From positions 1 through 64,000 of the forward strand of contig PHCI01000006.1 in the NCBI GenBank assembly GCA_002842205.1: DNA of 64,000 nt, read 5' to 3'. Every line of letters begins with the position of its first letter. The first letter of the stretch is position 1. Both the position numbers and the translations under genes were made by a program. This document shows positions 37,678 through 47,640 of the stretch, piece after piece. The stretch comes from Betaproteobacteria bacterium HGW-Betaproteobacteria-3 (lineage in GTDB: Bacteria > Pseudomonadota > Gammaproteobacteria > Burkholderiales > Burkholderiaceae_C). Under the pieces are notes generated by a model. That model worked only from the letters and a program-made list of their open reading frames with translations. It was not told the origin of the DNA and made no database searches.

Positions 37678-39198
37678 TCAGGATTCTTCGTGCATCAGGC
37701 TCAGACCCAGCGCGCCTCGGCGGCGCAGCCAGGGACTGGGGCGGTAACGCGGGTCGCCGTAAACGGTTTGCATGTTGAACAGCACCTCCAGCACATTGGT
37801 CGGGCCGTAACGGTCGCCCATGGCCAACGGGCCCAGCGGGTAACCCAGTCCAAGCGTGACCGCGGTTTCCAGGTCTTTGGGGCTGCAGATTTGCTGCTGG
37901 CAGATGTCGGCAGCGATGTTGACGATGGTCGCCACCACGCGCTGGGTTACAAATCCGCCACTGTCACGGATGACGCTGACGGGCTTGCCGTCCCGGCTGA
38001 ACAGTGCGTGCGCCGCGTCGCGGATGTCCGCCCGTGTGGCGGGGTTGGTGGCCAGAACGCGGCGGCGTGTGGCGGCGTCGTCGATCAGCATGTCGATGCC
38101 GACCGTGCGGGCCGGGTCATGGCGGTCCACCACGGCCACGGTGGTGACGTCGAACCCCAGCGGCGCGACGAGCGTCAGCGCCGTGGGAGAGGGTGATGCA
38201 CCCGTTTCGATGCGTGCGCCAAGATCCTTGACCAACTGCAGCAGCTCGGAACGCCGGGCCGCGCGCGGCGACACCCAGACCGCAGGCAGATCTGCAACCG
38301 CGGGCGCGGTGGGCTCTGGCGGCACTTGCGCCTTGCCGTCCACGTAACGGTAAAAGCCTTCGCCCACTTTGCGGCCTACGACACCGCCTGCCAACCGCTG
38401 CGCGGTGATTACGCTGGGGCGGTAACGCGGCTCTTCGTAATACTGCTGGTAGATCGACTCCATCACCGGGTGCGACACATCCAGTGCGGTCAGGTCCATC
38501 AGCTCGAACGGGCCGAGCTTGAAGCCGACCTGGTCCTTGAGGATGCGGTCAATGGTGGCGAAGTCGGCAACGCCCTCGCCGACGATGCGCAGGGCCTCCG
38601 TGCCATAGCCCCGGCCGGCGTGGTTGACGATGAAGCCCGGGGTGTCGGCCGCCTGTACCGGGGTGTGGCCCATCTGGCGCGCAAAAGCGGCGAGCTGCGC
38701 GCAAATGGCAGGATCGGTTTTCAGCCCGGCGATCACTTCGACCACTTTCATGACGGGCACCGGGTTGAAGAAGTGGTAGCCGGCCATGCGTTGCGGGTGC
38801 TTCAGGCCCGCAGCGATGGCCGTGACCGACAGAGAGGATGTGTTGGTCGCCAGTGTGGCCGTGGGGCGAACGCATTGTTCGAGTTCGGCAAACAGGTTCT
38901 TCTTGACATCGAGACGTTCAACGATGGCTTCGATGACCAGATCGCAGGCGGCGACCGACTGCAGGTTGTCGGCCAGCAACAGGCGTGCGGAAAAGGCAGC
39001 AACCTGCTCGGACGAAATGCGACCTTTGGCCGCCAGCGTTTCCCACTGAGCCACAATCGCGGCGCGGGCACGTCCGGCCGCCTCAGGCTGCGCGTCGAAC
39101 AGGTAAACCGTGCTGGCGGCCTGCGCAGCGATCTGGGCGATACCCCGGCCCATGGCGCCGGTGCCAATAACGGCGATAAGAGGGTAAATGGTGTTCAT
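37678..39198 (-). CDS. 3-hydroxyacyl-CoA dehydrogenase (PaaH-like)
   Basis: A 506-residue NAD-dependent dehydrogenase. NAD-binding VIGTGAMGRGIAQIAAQ is at residues 9-25; the catalytic His lies in AGYHFFNPVPVMKVVEV and the Asn in FIVNHAGRGYGTEALR. The duplicated C-terminal domain (about 290-506) matches PaaH/PaaC-type enzymes of phenylacetate and related pathways. It heads the minus-strand operon (dehydrogenase, hydratase, Crp, kinase, acyl-CoA dehydrogenase). The ATG at 39198 gives the canonical N-terminus; ATG 39213 is also possible. A frame open to 40188 is antisense to the FimV-like gene. Confidence 0.92.
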   Translation of the reverse strand: MNTIYPLIAVIGTGAMGRGIAQIAAQAASTVYLFDAQPEAAGRARAAIVAQWETLAAKGRISSEQVAAFSARLLLADNLQSVAACDLVIEAIVERLDVKKNLFAELEQCVRPTATLATNTSSLSVTAIAAGLKHPQRMAGYHFFNPVPVMKVVEVIAGLKTDPAICAQLAAFARQMGHTPVQAADTPGFIVNHAGRGYGTEALRIVGEGVADFATIDRILKDQVGFKLGPFELMDLTALDVSHPVMESIYQQYYEEPRYRPSVITAQRLAGGVVGRKVGEGFYRYVDGKAQVPPEPTAPAVADLPAVWVSPRAARRSELLQLVKDLGARIETGASPSPTALTLVAPLGFDVTTVAVVDRHDPARTVGIDMLIDDAATRRRVLATNPATRADIRDAAHALFSRDGKPVSVIRDSGGFVTQRVVATIVNIAADICQQQICSPKDLETAVTLGLGYPLGPLAMGDRYGPTNVLEVLFNMQTVYGDPRYRPSPWLRRRGALGLSLMHEES

Positions 39199-39258
39199 AT
39201 TCGCAATTATCATGTAGCGAAAAGGACAGCAGGCTGTGTCAGAATCGTTACAAAGGGA

Positions 39259-41352
39259 ATGGATCGCTTCGTGATTGTTCGGTTTTTCATTATTGGCAGT
39301 GTGCTTTTGGCGACTGCGACCAGCAGCCTGGCCTTGACTCTGGGCCGGACCCGCGGCGTGGTGTGGGTGGGGCAGCCCGTCGAGGTGACGGTGCCCGTGC
39401 GGCTTGAGGCGGGCGAAGCCTTGGCCGACCTGTGCTTCACCGCGGACGTGTTCTACGCGGATTCGCAAGTGCTGCCGGACCGTGTGCAAATCCTGACCGA
39501 ACCCGGCAGTTCGCCGCAGGAGGCGACCCTGCGGATCCGGTCGACCGCGATCATCGACGAGCCGTACGTCACGATTTACCTCAAAAGCGGTTGCGCGCAA
39601 AAGCTCACGCGGCGCTATGTGCTGCTCACCGAGGTGGCAACCAGTCTGCCGGACGTGGGCGCCGGGACGTTGGGGCTCAAAAGCGCGCCGACCCAGCCAA
39701 CCCAAACTGCCACCACGAAGCCCCCAGGCGCCACGGCGGGGCCTGGCCCGCGGCCCGGACCGCAGGCGAGTGGCGCGGGCGGCGTCAGCGCAGGCGCAAC
39801 CGATACGGGTGCGGGGACCGGCGCCGTTGCCGCAGCGCCGCGGGGCGCGTCCACCCCGACGGCCACCAGGGTTCGTCCGCCGTCTGTGGTGCGGAAAAAG
39901 GCGGTTGCAGAGATCGCTCAGCCGCGCTTGCGCCTGGACCCCCTCGATTTCGCCGCGGAACGTGATCCGACGCTCAAGGCCACGACGGAACTGCTGACCA
40001 CACCGCTGGAAGACGACCCCAAACGGGCTGCTGCCGCTGCCCTGTGGCGCGCCATCAACGCCCAGCCGGCCGATGTCTTGCGCGATGCGCAGCGCCTGCA
40101 AGACCTTGAGAAAGACCTGAAATCGCTGCGCGACCAGACTTTGCGGACCCAGGCGGGTATCTCCGAGTTGCGCACCCAGTTGCAGCAAGCCGAAGACCAG
40201 CGTTACGCCAATTCACTGGTCTACGCGCTGATGGGTTTGCTGGCGCTGGCCCTGGCAGCCGCTGCCTATTTCTGGAATCGCCTGCGCCAGGGGGCGGGCG
40301 CGGCGGCATGGTGGCAGGAAGGGGCAGACCGTCCTGTCACCGCGAAGGGGCCCATCACCAAGACCCAGACCACGATCAGCAGCCCGTTGCCGGAGCTTCG
40401 ACCTGGCGTCGCCGGGCTGGACGTCGATCTGGACCTGGAGGAGTCGCGCTTCGACACCATGCACAAGACCGTGCCGGACACACGCCCCGCCAGGCCGGGG
40501 GATTTCGCTCGGCTGGACACTGCAGACTTTGCATCCAGTTTTGGGGGCAGTTCGCGCGCCGTGAACACCGAGGAGCTGTTCGACATCCAGCAACAGGCCG
40601 ATTTCTTTGTTTCACTGGGCCAGTTCGAACAGGCGATCACCGTCTTGCGCAACCATATTCTTGAAAATCCCGACACCAGCGCACTGGCCTATCTTGACCT
40701 GTTTGACATTTATCACAAGCTCGGTAACGGGGAAGAATACGAGTTGCTGCGGGAAGACTTCAACCGGGTGTTCAACGCCCAGGTGCCGACGTTCGACCAG
40801 TACCACCTTGAAAGCAAGGGGCTTGAGAGCTACACCGTGGCCATGTCGCGCATTGAGGCGCTGTGGCCATCGTCCAAGGTGCTGGGGGTGATCGAGGAGT
40901 CGATCTTCCGCAAACCCGGCGCGGGCGATGGCGAGGCCTTTGATCCCGAAGCGTATCGCGAACTCCTGCTGCTGCATGCCATTGCAAAAGGGGTGATCGA
41001 ACCCGGCATCGACGCACCCGATTCGCAGTCTTCGGGTCGCGACGCAAACCCACCTTCGGTCGAGCTGGATTCCCGGCCGCCGAAATTCTCCGAAACCAAG
41101 GTGCAACCCCTGTCCACGGCGGACAAGGTCCTGGCGTATCGTGATCTGGACCGCGCTGTGCCTCGGCCGTCGCCGCGACTCGGGCTGGACATTGACCTGT
41201 CGGACTCGGATGCAGACGTCGTGCACAGTGCCCCGGTGGACCTGGACCTGAGCCTTGATGCGCCACCTTCTACCGGAGGGAACCTCATCGACTTCGATTT
41301 CGATGAGGGGGCCGCTGCCAGCCGCGAGATGCCCAGGGCAGACAAACCCTGA
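39259..41352 (+). CDS. FimV-like membrane protein with TPR C-terminus
   Basis: A 697-residue protein: signal peptide (1-25, ...TATSSLALT), a periplasmic beta-rich domain (about 26-130), a Pro/Gly/Ala low-complexity linker (about 140-210), a coiled coil (about 275-313), one membrane segment (about 316-337, YALMGLLALALAAAAYFW) and a cytoplasmic part with a TPR-like module (NTEELFDIQQQADFFVSLGQFEQAITVLRNHI) and an acidic tail. This layout matches FimV/TspA-type polar hub proteins that activate type IV pili through Pil-Chp. No LysM domain is evident. It starts at the ATG at 39259, 60 bp from the divergent dehydrogenase gene. Confidence 0.8.
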   Translation: MDRFVIVRFFIIGSVLLATATSSLALTLGRTRGVVWVGQPVEVTVPVRLEAGEALADLCFTADVFYADSQVLPDRVQILTEPGSSPQEATLRIRSTAIIDEPYVTIYLKSGCAQKLTRRYVLLTEVATSLPDVGAGTLGLKSAPTQPTQTATTKPPGATAGPGPRPGPQASGAGGVSAGATDTGAGTGAVAAAPRGASTPTATRVRPPSVVRKKAVAEIAQPRLRLDPLDFAAERDPTLKATTELLTTPLEDDPKRAAAAALWRAINAQPADVLRDAQRLQDLEKDLKSLRDQTLRTQAGISELRTQLQQAEDQRYANSLVYALMGLLALALAAAAYFWNRLRQGAGAAAWWQEGADRPVTAKGPITKTQTTISSPLPELRPGVAGLDVDLDLEESRFDTMHKTVPDTRPARPGDFARLDTADFASSFGGSSRAVNTEELFDIQQQADFFVSLGQFEQAITVLRNHILENPDTSALAYLDLFDIYHKLGNGEEYELLREDFNRVFNAQVPTFDQYHLESKGLESYTVAMSRIEALWPSSKVLGVIEESIFRKPGAGDGEAFDPEAYRELLLLHAIAKGVIEPGIDAPDSQSSGRDANPPSVELDSRPPKFSETKVQPLSTADKVLAYRDLDRAVPRPSPRLGLDIDLSDSDADVVHSAPVDLDLSLDAPPSTGGNLIDFDFDEGAAASREMPRADKP

Positions 41353-41388
41353 ACGGGCCCGGACCGGGTTGGCCAGCTGCGGAAAGGC

Positions 41389-42576
41389 TCAAGGGCTGCG
41401 GCGCGCGGTCATCCGGGCGGCCTGGATGCTGAACAGCATGGCACAGACCACCCCGGCCAGGCCGGCCCAATGCAACTGGTCCATCCGGTCATGCGCGACC
41501 AGCCACCCGCCGCTGGCGGCCCCGATGGCCTGACCGGCATACATGGCAGACGTATTGAGGGCGACAGACGCCGCCGCCAGGGTCGGTGCAATGGCCACCA
41601 GCCGGGCCTGCTGCGCTGAATTGGAGGAAAACGCGCCCAACGCCCACGGCACCGTGACCAGGGCCACCAGCACGACGCTCGTTCCCAATGGCCAGAGCAG
41701 CAGGCTCGTGGCCATCAACGCAATGCCGCTCAGCACGCACCGCGAGGGGCCCAGGCGGTCGATGTTGCGCGACATCCAGAGATTGCCAAGCAGCCCAAAC
41801 GCACCGAACCACGCAAACAGAAAGCTCAGCTGAAGCGGCGTGACGTTGAGCCGCAACTTGTAATACGGCGAAAAATAAGCAAACAGCACGAACTGCCCGG
41901 CCGAATAGAGGACCGTGACGACGATGCACAGCATCAGCGGCGCGCAAGACAGCGTTTCGCGCCACGCCGCAGCGGACAATGCCGGTGGTTTGACGCCATC
42001 CGGCATGCGCCGCCAGACCCACAGGGCGCTCCCCAACGCGAGGGCGCCCACCAGGCCGAATGCGAACCGCCAACCCAGGGTGCCACCCACCCATGCCGCC
42101 AGCGGCATCCCCAGCACCGAGGCGACCGACCAGCCCAGAAACACGAACGTGATGGCGCGCCCCTGCTGGCCTGGCGGCACCAGCAGTCCCACGCAGGCGG
42201 CCGCCTGCGGCGTAAAAATGGCCGGCGCCACCAGGGCCAGCACGCGCACGACCATGAGGCTGGCAAATGTGGGCATGAACGCACACGCAGCGTGCAGCAC
42301 GGCGTACCAGACCAGCGTCAGCGTCAGCAAGCGGCGCCGGTCCCAGCCGGCGACCACCGCGGCCAGTGTTGGCGCGCCCAGGGCCATGAGAATGCCCCCC
42401 GCCGTGATGAGCTGGCCGGCCTGGGCCACCGGCACGTGCAGCGAACTGCTGATATCGCTGAGGGTGCCGGGCACCACCATCACGCCCGTGCCGATCACGA
42501 AATTCCCGAACAGCAAGGCCCACAGGACCGGTGGCGTGGATTGCGCCGTGGCGGCGATGGGCGGTGCAAGTCTCAT
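41389..42576 (-). CDS. MFS transporter
   Basis: A 395-residue major facilitator with about twelve hydrophobic helices. Loop 2-3 reads WDRRRLL in place of the usual GxxxDRxGRR, and the segment GWSVASVLGMPLAAWVGGTLGWR is typical of drug:H+ antiporter-1 (AraJ/Bcr-like sugar or drug efflux) transporters. Substrate unknown. ATG at 42576 was chosen; GTG at 42594 is in frame. Confidence 0.88.
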   Translation of the reverse strand: MRLAPPIAATAQSTPPVLWALLFGNFVIGTGVMVVPGTLSDISSSLHVPVAQAGQLITAGGILMALGAPTLAAVVAGWDRRRLLTLTLVWYAVLHAACAFMPTFASLMVVRVLALVAPAIFTPQAAACVGLLVPPGQQGRAITFVFLGWSVASVLGMPLAAWVGGTLGWRFAFGLVGALALGSALWVWRRMPDGVKPPALSAAAWRETLSCAPLMLCIVVTVLYSAGQFVLFAYFSPYYKLRLNVTPLQLSFLFAWFGAFGLLGNLWMSRNIDRLGPSRCVLSGIALMATSLLLWPLGTSVVLVALVTVPWALGAFSSNSAQQARLVAIAPTLAAASVALNTSAMYAGQAIGAASGGWLVAHDRMDQLHWAGLAGVVCAMLFSIQAARMTARRSP

Positions 42577-42623
42577 GGGGCGATGTCGGGCCACCGGTAG
42601 ATGCAGCGTGCGGGCTGCGCGTG

Positions 42624-43631
42624 TCAGCGCCGGACCTGCAGCGCGCCCGGATTGACAATATTGGTCGGGGTGCCTTTGATGAAGCTCACCACGTTGTCAA
42701 AGGCTGCGCCGAAATACATCTCGTAGCTGTCGAGTTCCACGTAACCGATGTGGGGCGTGCAGACGCAGTTTTCCAGGCGGAGCAGGGCGTGGCCCTGCAA
42801 GGGGGGTTCGTTTTCGTACACATCAATCGCCGCCATGCCCGGACGGCCGCGGTTGAGCGCGCTGATCAGCGCATCCGGCTCCACAAGCTCGGCGCGCGAG
42901 GTGTTGACCAGCAGTGCAGTGGGTTTCATGCGCGACAGGTCGTCCAGTGTGACGATGCCTCGGGTGGCGTCGTTGAGCCGCAGGTGCAGCGTGATGACGT
43001 CGCATTGCTCAAAAAATGCTTCACGGCTGACCGCCGCCTGCAAACCGTCTTCCACCGCCTTGGTGCGCGACGCCTCACTGCCCCAGACGACGATCTGCAT
43101 GCCAAACACCTTGCCGTAGCTCGCGATCAACTGCCCGATCTTGCCGTAACCCCAAATGCCGAGCGTTCTGCCGCGCAGCACCACGCCAAGCCCGAAATTG
43201 GGAGGCATCGAGCCGGCCTTGAGCCCCGATTGTTGCCATGCGCCATGCTTGAGATTGCCGATGTACTGGGGCAGGCGCCGCATGGCCGCCATGATGAGCG
43301 CCCAAGTCAGTTCGGCCGGGGCAAACGGTGACCCGATGCCTTCGGCCACCGCCACACCGCGCTCGGTGCAGGCGCCCAGATCGATGTGGCCCCCCACCTT
43401 GCCGGTCTGGGCAATCAATTTGAGCTTGGGCAATTTTTCGATCAGGGCGCGTGTGATGTGCGTGCGCTCGCGAATCAGCACGATGACGTCGGCGTCCTTG
43501 AGCCGCACGGACAGCTGCCCCAGGCCTTTGACGGTGTTGGTAAAGACCTTGGCAGGAAATGCGTCCAGTTTGCTGGCGCATTGGAGCTTGCGTACGGCGT
43601 CCTGGTAGTCGTCAAGAATCACGATATTCAT
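42624..43631 (-). CDS. D-2-hydroxyacid dehydrogenase family protein
   Basis: A 335-residue NAD-dependent D-isomer-specific 2-hydroxyacid dehydrogenase. The nucleotide-binding motif is GIWGYGKIGQLIASYG; the catalytic triad is Arg in NTSRAELVE, Glu in YENEPPL and His in TPHIGYVE. The enzyme would reduce or oxidise an alpha-keto/D-hydroxy acid (phosphoglycerate-dehydrogenase-like group). ATG 43631 starts MNIVILDDYQD, the family N-terminus. Confidence 0.92.
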   Translation of the reverse strand: MNIVILDDYQDAVRKLQCASKLDAFPAKVFTNTVKGLGQLSVRLKDADVIVLIRERTHITRALIEKLPKLKLIAQTGKVGGHIDLGACTERGVAVAEGIGSPFAPAELTWALIMAAMRRLPQYIGNLKHGAWQQSGLKAGSMPPNFGLGVVLRGRTLGIWGYGKIGQLIASYGKVFGMQIVVWGSEASRTKAVEDGLQAAVSREAFFEQCDVITLHLRLNDATRGIVTLDDLSRMKPTALLVNTSRAELVEPDALISALNRGRPGMAAIDVYENEPPLQGHALLRLENCVCTPHIGYVELDSYEMYFGAAFDNVVSFIKGTPTNIVNPGALQVRR

Positions 43632-43662
43632 ACCGCGATTGTGCCTTGCACGCGGCAAGGTT

Positions 43663-43971
43663 TCAGGCGCGGATGTTGCGCGCAGCCCGTTGTTCGAGTC
43701 GGTCGAGTTCGGCGCAGACGTCCGCCATGCGACCCGAGATCACCATGCGGCCCGCCACATCAGGCGGGCAACCCGCCTCGGACAGGCGGATCACCCGAAC
43801 GGGCCTTGGCGGAAGATTTTTCGGCAAAAATGCCCCGTTTCCCCCCGTCAATAAACGAAAGTTTGCTCTACCAGTGATAGCAAAATGTGATTTGAGGCGT
43901 GGCACCAGGCGCGCCAGTGACGCGTGCAGCGGTGCGAACAGGCTCGAGAGGGTCAAGACGGCGATTCCCAT
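43663..43971 (-). CDS. small conserved protein extended by a dispersed repeat
   Basis: A 102-residue frame with a GGAG ribosome-binding site six bases before its ATG. The C-terminal half (VRVIRLSEAGCPPDVAGRMV then ISGRMADVCAELDRLE) looks like a small conserved protein I associate with Burkholderiales, of unknown function. The N-terminal half is different: residues about 27-42 (SHFAITGRANFRLLTG) are translated from a dispersed repeat copy, and the first 25 are hydrophobic. Either the repeat inserted into the 5' end of the gene, or the true start is internal and the upstream part is leader. Confidence 0.6.
   Translation of the reverse strand: MGIAVLTLSSLFAPLHASLARLVPRLKSHFAITGRANFRLLTGGNGAFLPKNLPPRPVRVIRLSEAGCPPDVAGRMVISGRMADVCAELDRLEQRAARNIRA
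43846..43893 (-). repeat. dispersed ~45-bp repeat, copy 7
   Basis: On the minus strand reads TTTTGCTATCACTGGTAGAG then CAAACTTTCGTTTATTGACGGGGGG. It carries both a TAGC/AGCAAAC core and the TTGACGGGGG block. It lies in frame in the small conserved gene at 43663-43971. Confidence 0.7.
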
Positions 43972-44117
43972 GCAAAACTCCAGCAATTGAGGTTGAACAC
44001 AGGCAGGATTGGCAGACAAACCGGTTCAACGCGGGGTTCTCTCGAACGCCCGCCACCCGCGATGACCGGACGGATCAAAAAGGCAAAAAGGGCTTCAAAG
44101 CGCGATGTGAGGCAGGG

Positions 44118-44792
44118 TTACATCAGCATCGTGTTGCGGATCAGGCCGACGGCCAGACCCTCGATCTCAAAGGGGTCGCCGGGCTCGACGACGATGGTCT
44201 GGTAGTCAGGGTTTTCAGGCAGCAGCTCGATGGTGTCCTTGGTGCGACGAAAGCGCTTGACGGTGACGTCGTCACCGAGCCGTGCCACCACAATCTGGCC
44301 GTTTTTGGCTTCTTTGGTGGCCATGACGGCCAGCAGGTCGCCGTCCATGATGCCGGCGTCGCGCATGGACATGCCGCGCACCTTGAGCAGGTAGTCGGGT
44401 TTGCGCTGGAACAGCGTGTTTTCGACGTAATAGGTTTGATCGACGTGCTCTTGCGCGAGAATCGGCGAGCCGGCCGCGACGCGCCCGATCAGGGGCAGGG
44501 CGAGCTGGGCCAGACCGGGCAGCGGCAGAGAGAATTGCCGGTTGCGCGATTCGTTGATGGCGCGCAGGGTGTCGCCGCGCAGCCGGATGCCGCGAGAGGT
44601 GCCGCTGACAAGTTCGATGACGCCCTTGCGCGCCAGGGCCTGCAGATGTTCCTCGGCCGCGTTGGCGGAGCGAAAGCCGAGCTCGTTGGCGATTTCGGCA
44701 CGCGTGGGCGGCGCGCCCGTGCGGGCGATGGCGCTCTGGATGAGGTCCAGGATCTGCTGCTGGCGGGCGGTGAGTTTGGGGGCATCGGTCAT
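44118..44792 (-). CDS. lexA: LexA repressor
   Basis: A 224-residue SOS repressor. The N-terminal winged helix is [28 protein letters not shown] (30-57). The self-cleavage bond is Ala107-Gly108 ([10 protein letters not shown]), and the catalytic dyad is Ser142 ([14 protein letters not shown]) and Lys179 (DVTVKRF). It represses DNA-damage genes until RecA-stimulated autocleavage. Two SOS boxes lie about 80-120 bp upstream, giving autoregulation. Confidence 0.97.
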   Translation of the reverse strand: MTDAPKLTARQQQILDLIQSAIARTGAPPTRAEIANELGFRSANAAEEHLQALARKGVIELVSGTSRGIRLRGDTLRAINESRNRQFSLPLPGLAQLALPLIGRVAAGSPILAQEHVDQTYYVENTLFQRKPDYLLKVRGMSMRDAGIMDGDLLAVMATKEAKNGQIVVARLGDDVTVKRFRRTKDTIELLPENPDYQTIVVEPGDPFEIEGLAVGLIRNTMLM

Positions 44793-44874
44793 GGTGACTC
44801 CTGTGTCCTGTGGGCAACCCGGCACCCAGGTCGGCGGGCCGTTGGCCTGGGGCCTTCGGTCGGGCAGTCTGGGA

Positions 44875-44909
44875 CTGGTTGAATAACCAGTAACTGTATT
44901 TTTGATCAG
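44875..44909. promoter_or_regulatory. two tandem LexA (SOS) boxes
   Basis: CTGGTTGAATAACCAG (44875-44890) and CTGTATTTTTGATCAG (44894-44909) both fit the CTG-N10-CAG LexA box; the first lies inside a perfect ACTGGTT/AACCAGT inverted repeat. Starts are 19 bp apart, close to the two-box layout of E. coli lexA. The second box ends 20 bp before the ATG of the divergent asparaginase gene. Confidence 0.8.
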
Positions 44910-44929
44910 TTTTGGAAAGAATGCAAGCA

Positions 44930-45868
44930 ATGTCTTCAAAAATTGTGCTTCTTGGCACTGGCGGCACCATGGCCGGCACGGCCGCCGATCCGGCTGACAA
45001 CGTGGGCTACACCGCAGGCCAACTGGGTGTGGCGCACCTGCTGGCGGCTGTGCCGGCGCTGGCGGGCCTGCCACTGGTGAGCGAGCAGGTGGCCCAACTG
45101 GACAGCAAGGACATGGGCTTTGCCGTGTGGCAGCAACTGGCGGCGCGCTGCGTCCATCATCTGGCGCAACCGGATGTGACTGGCATCGTGATCACGCACG
45201 GCACCGACACACTGGAAGAAACCGCATGGTTCTTGCATTCGGTGCTGGCGCCGGCCAAACCGGTGGTGCTCACCTGCGCCATGCGCCCGGCCACCAGTGT
45301 TGCGGCCGACGGGCCGCAGAACCTGATCGATGCGGTGGCGGTGGCCTCGGCGCCCGGTGCGCGCGGCGTGGTGGCGGTTTGCGCGGGCGCGATCCACAGT
45401 GCGGCCGACGTCCAGAAGGACCATCCGTACCGCGTGGATGCGTTCTCGTCGGGCGACGCGGGCCCGGTCGGCTATGTGGAGGAGGGTCGTCTGCGTTTGA
45501 TGAGAAATTGGCCACAAGCCCCCGTCAATGGGTCAAAGTTTGCTATTGATTCAGGATTATCCGACCGGGTCTGGCCGCGCGTGGACATCGTCATGAACTA
45601 CGCCGGTGTGGACGGCACCGTGGTCGATGCCCTGCTGGCGCGGGGCGTGGACGGCATCGTGGTGGCCTGCACCGGCAACGGTACCCTGCACGAAGCGCTG
45701 GAAGCGGCCTTGCTGCGCGCGCAGGCCGCGGGCGTGGCGGTGGTGCGGGCCACGCGCTGTGCCTACGGCCGCGTGCTGCCGCAGGCGGCTGCCCGGCTGC
45801 GTGATTCGGCCGGGCTGTCGCCGGTCAAGGCCCGGGTGGCGCTGCTGCTGGAACTGATGGCCGACTGA
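44930..45868 (+). CDS. L-asparaginase (asparaginase/glutaminase family)
   Basis: A 312-residue asparaginase, hydrolysing Asn to Asp and ammonia. The first catalytic Thr lies in [10 protein letters not shown] (about residues 12-16) and the second triad in [12 protein letters not shown]. There is no signal peptide, so it is cytoplasmic. Residues about 192-208 ([17 protein letters not shown]) are translated from an in-frame dispersed repeat. ATG 44930 is preferred; ATG 44921 and TTG 44912 are in frame. The start lies 20 bp from a LexA box. Confidence 0.9.
   Translation: MSSKIVLLGTGGTMAGTAADPADNVGYTAGQLGVAHLLAAVPALAGLPLVSEQVAQLDSKDMGFAVWQQLAARCVHHLAQPDVTGIVITHGTDTLEETAWFLHSVLAPAKPVVLTCAMRPATSVAADGPQNLIDAVAVASAPGARGVVAVCAGAIHSAADVQKDHPYRVDAFSSGDAGPVGYVEEGRLRLMRNWPQAPVNGSKFAIDSGLSDRVWPRVDIVMNYAGVDGTVVDALLARGVDGIVVACTGNGTLHEALEAALLRAQAAGVAVVRATRCAYGRVLPQAAARLRDSAGLSPVKARVALLLELMAD
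45504..45552 (-). repeat. dispersed ~45-bp repeat, copy 8 (inside the asparaginase gene)
   Basis: On the minus strand reads AATCAATAGCAAACTTTGAC then CCATTGACGGGGGCTTGTGGCCAATTT, one of the best matches to the family. It is in frame with the gene but in the opposite orientation. Confidence 0.85.
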
Positions 45869-46287
45869 TGTTCACGGGCATCCAGCTCTCGTCGTGGGCC
45901 TACCCCGCACTGGAGGTCGCGCATATTGTCGGCATCGCGCTGCTGGTGGGCAACCTGGTCCTGCTGGAGTTGCGCGTGTTCGGGCGCGGTCGCGGCCTGC
46001 CGGTGCAAGAGCTGGCGCGGCTGAGCCTGACACTGGCGGGCATTGGCTTTGGGCTGGCGGCACTTTCGGGTTCGCTGATGTTCGCCACGCAGCCGTCGGA
46101 GTTGCTGGCCAATCGCGCATTCACCGTGAAGATGCTGTTGTTATTCGTTGCGGGTTCCAATGCGGCGATGTTTCACGCGCGCCAGTCGCTTGAAAAGCTG
46201 GACCGCACGGCGCGTGTGCACATGGTGATCGCCACTTTGGTCTGGCTCGCTGTCATCACCTGCGGCCGCTGGATCGCCTACCTTTGA
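45868..46287 (+). CDS. small integral membrane protein (DUF6644-like)
   Basis: A 139-residue protein with four predicted membrane helices (about 10-35, 48-72, 83-101, 115-137). Its ATG overlaps the asparaginase stop (TGATG). Blocks such as YPALEVAHIVGIALLVGNLVLLELRVFG and NRAFTVKMLLLFVAGSNAAMFH resemble small four-helix proteins that occur next to DUF6152 genes, as here. Function unknown. Confidence 0.8.
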   Translation: MFTGIQLSSWAYPALEVAHIVGIALLVGNLVLLELRVFGRGRGLPVQELARLSLTLAGIGFGLAALSGSLMFATQPSELLANRAFTVKMLLLFVAGSNAAMFHARQSLEKLDRTARVHMVIATLVWLAVITCGRWIAYL

Positions 46288-46297
46288 GGAGTTGTCA

Positions 46298-46774
46298 ATG
46301 CACCGACGCAATCTGCTCTGGCTGGCCGCGCTGCCGGCACTGTTGAACGCCAGGCTGGCCCATGCCCACCACGGGTGGAGCAGCTTTGATCAGGGACGGC
46401 CGATTTACCTGGAAGGCAAAGCCACGCGCGTGAAGTGGTCGAATCCGCACGTTGAACTGGTGCTGGAGGTGCCCGCCGACCTGAAACTGCCCGCCGGGCT
46501 GGCCGAGAGGCCGGTGCCGGCACAGGCCTCGCCGATCGACGGCAGGGCGCTTCTGGCCAAGGCCACGGTGCCCACCCGCAAGGACAAAAACTGGGAGATC
46601 GAACTGGCGCCGCTGACCCGGATGGACGCCTGGAAGGTGCCGCAGATCAAGGTGGGCGATACGCTGTCGATGGTGGGCTTTACCTTCAAGGACGAGAAGG
46701 GCGAGGCCGTTCTGCGCGTGGAGTACCTGTACCTCGACGGCACGGCCTACGGCCTGCGCTCCAGTCCGGCCTGA
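46298..46774 (+). CDS. DUF6152-like exported protein
   Basis: A 158-residue protein with a signal peptide (1-23) and a mature N-terminus HHGWSSFDQGRPIYLEG typical of DUF6152 proteins, which are found with small membrane partners. The ATG at 46298 has a GAGGAG ribosome-binding site; TTG at 46292 is in frame. It ends 12 bp from the converging adk gene. Role unknown, possibly envelope-related. Confidence 0.82.
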   Translation: MHRRNLLWLAALPALLNARLAHAHHGWSSFDQGRPIYLEGKATRVKWSNPHVELVLEVPADLKLPAGLAERPVPAQASPIDGRALLAKATVPTRKDKNWEIELAPLTRMDAWKVPQIKVGDTLSMVGFTFKDEKGEAVLRVEYLYLDGTAYGLRSSPA

Positions 46775-46786
46775 CCCGGCTTCCGC

Positions 46787-47458
<672 letters not shown>

Positions 47459-47640
47459 CTAGGGGTGGTCTGTCTTTGCTCGCCTTGGCGCCGACGGGGC
47501 GGTCAAGGGTACAAGGCCTGGTTATCGATCAAGGATAGCATGCAAGACCTCACATGGCGCTTACGCCGGGCCCGCACGGGATGCCCGTTCCGGCTGGCCC
47601 GGGTGGCCCGAAAACACTGCGCACGCAAGCCCGCGTGTGG

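Noticed and set aside
38326-39258. upstream extension of the FimV-like gene
   Set aside because: Runs antisense through the 3-hydroxyacyl-CoA dehydrogenase gene; a clear signal peptide sets the start at 39259.
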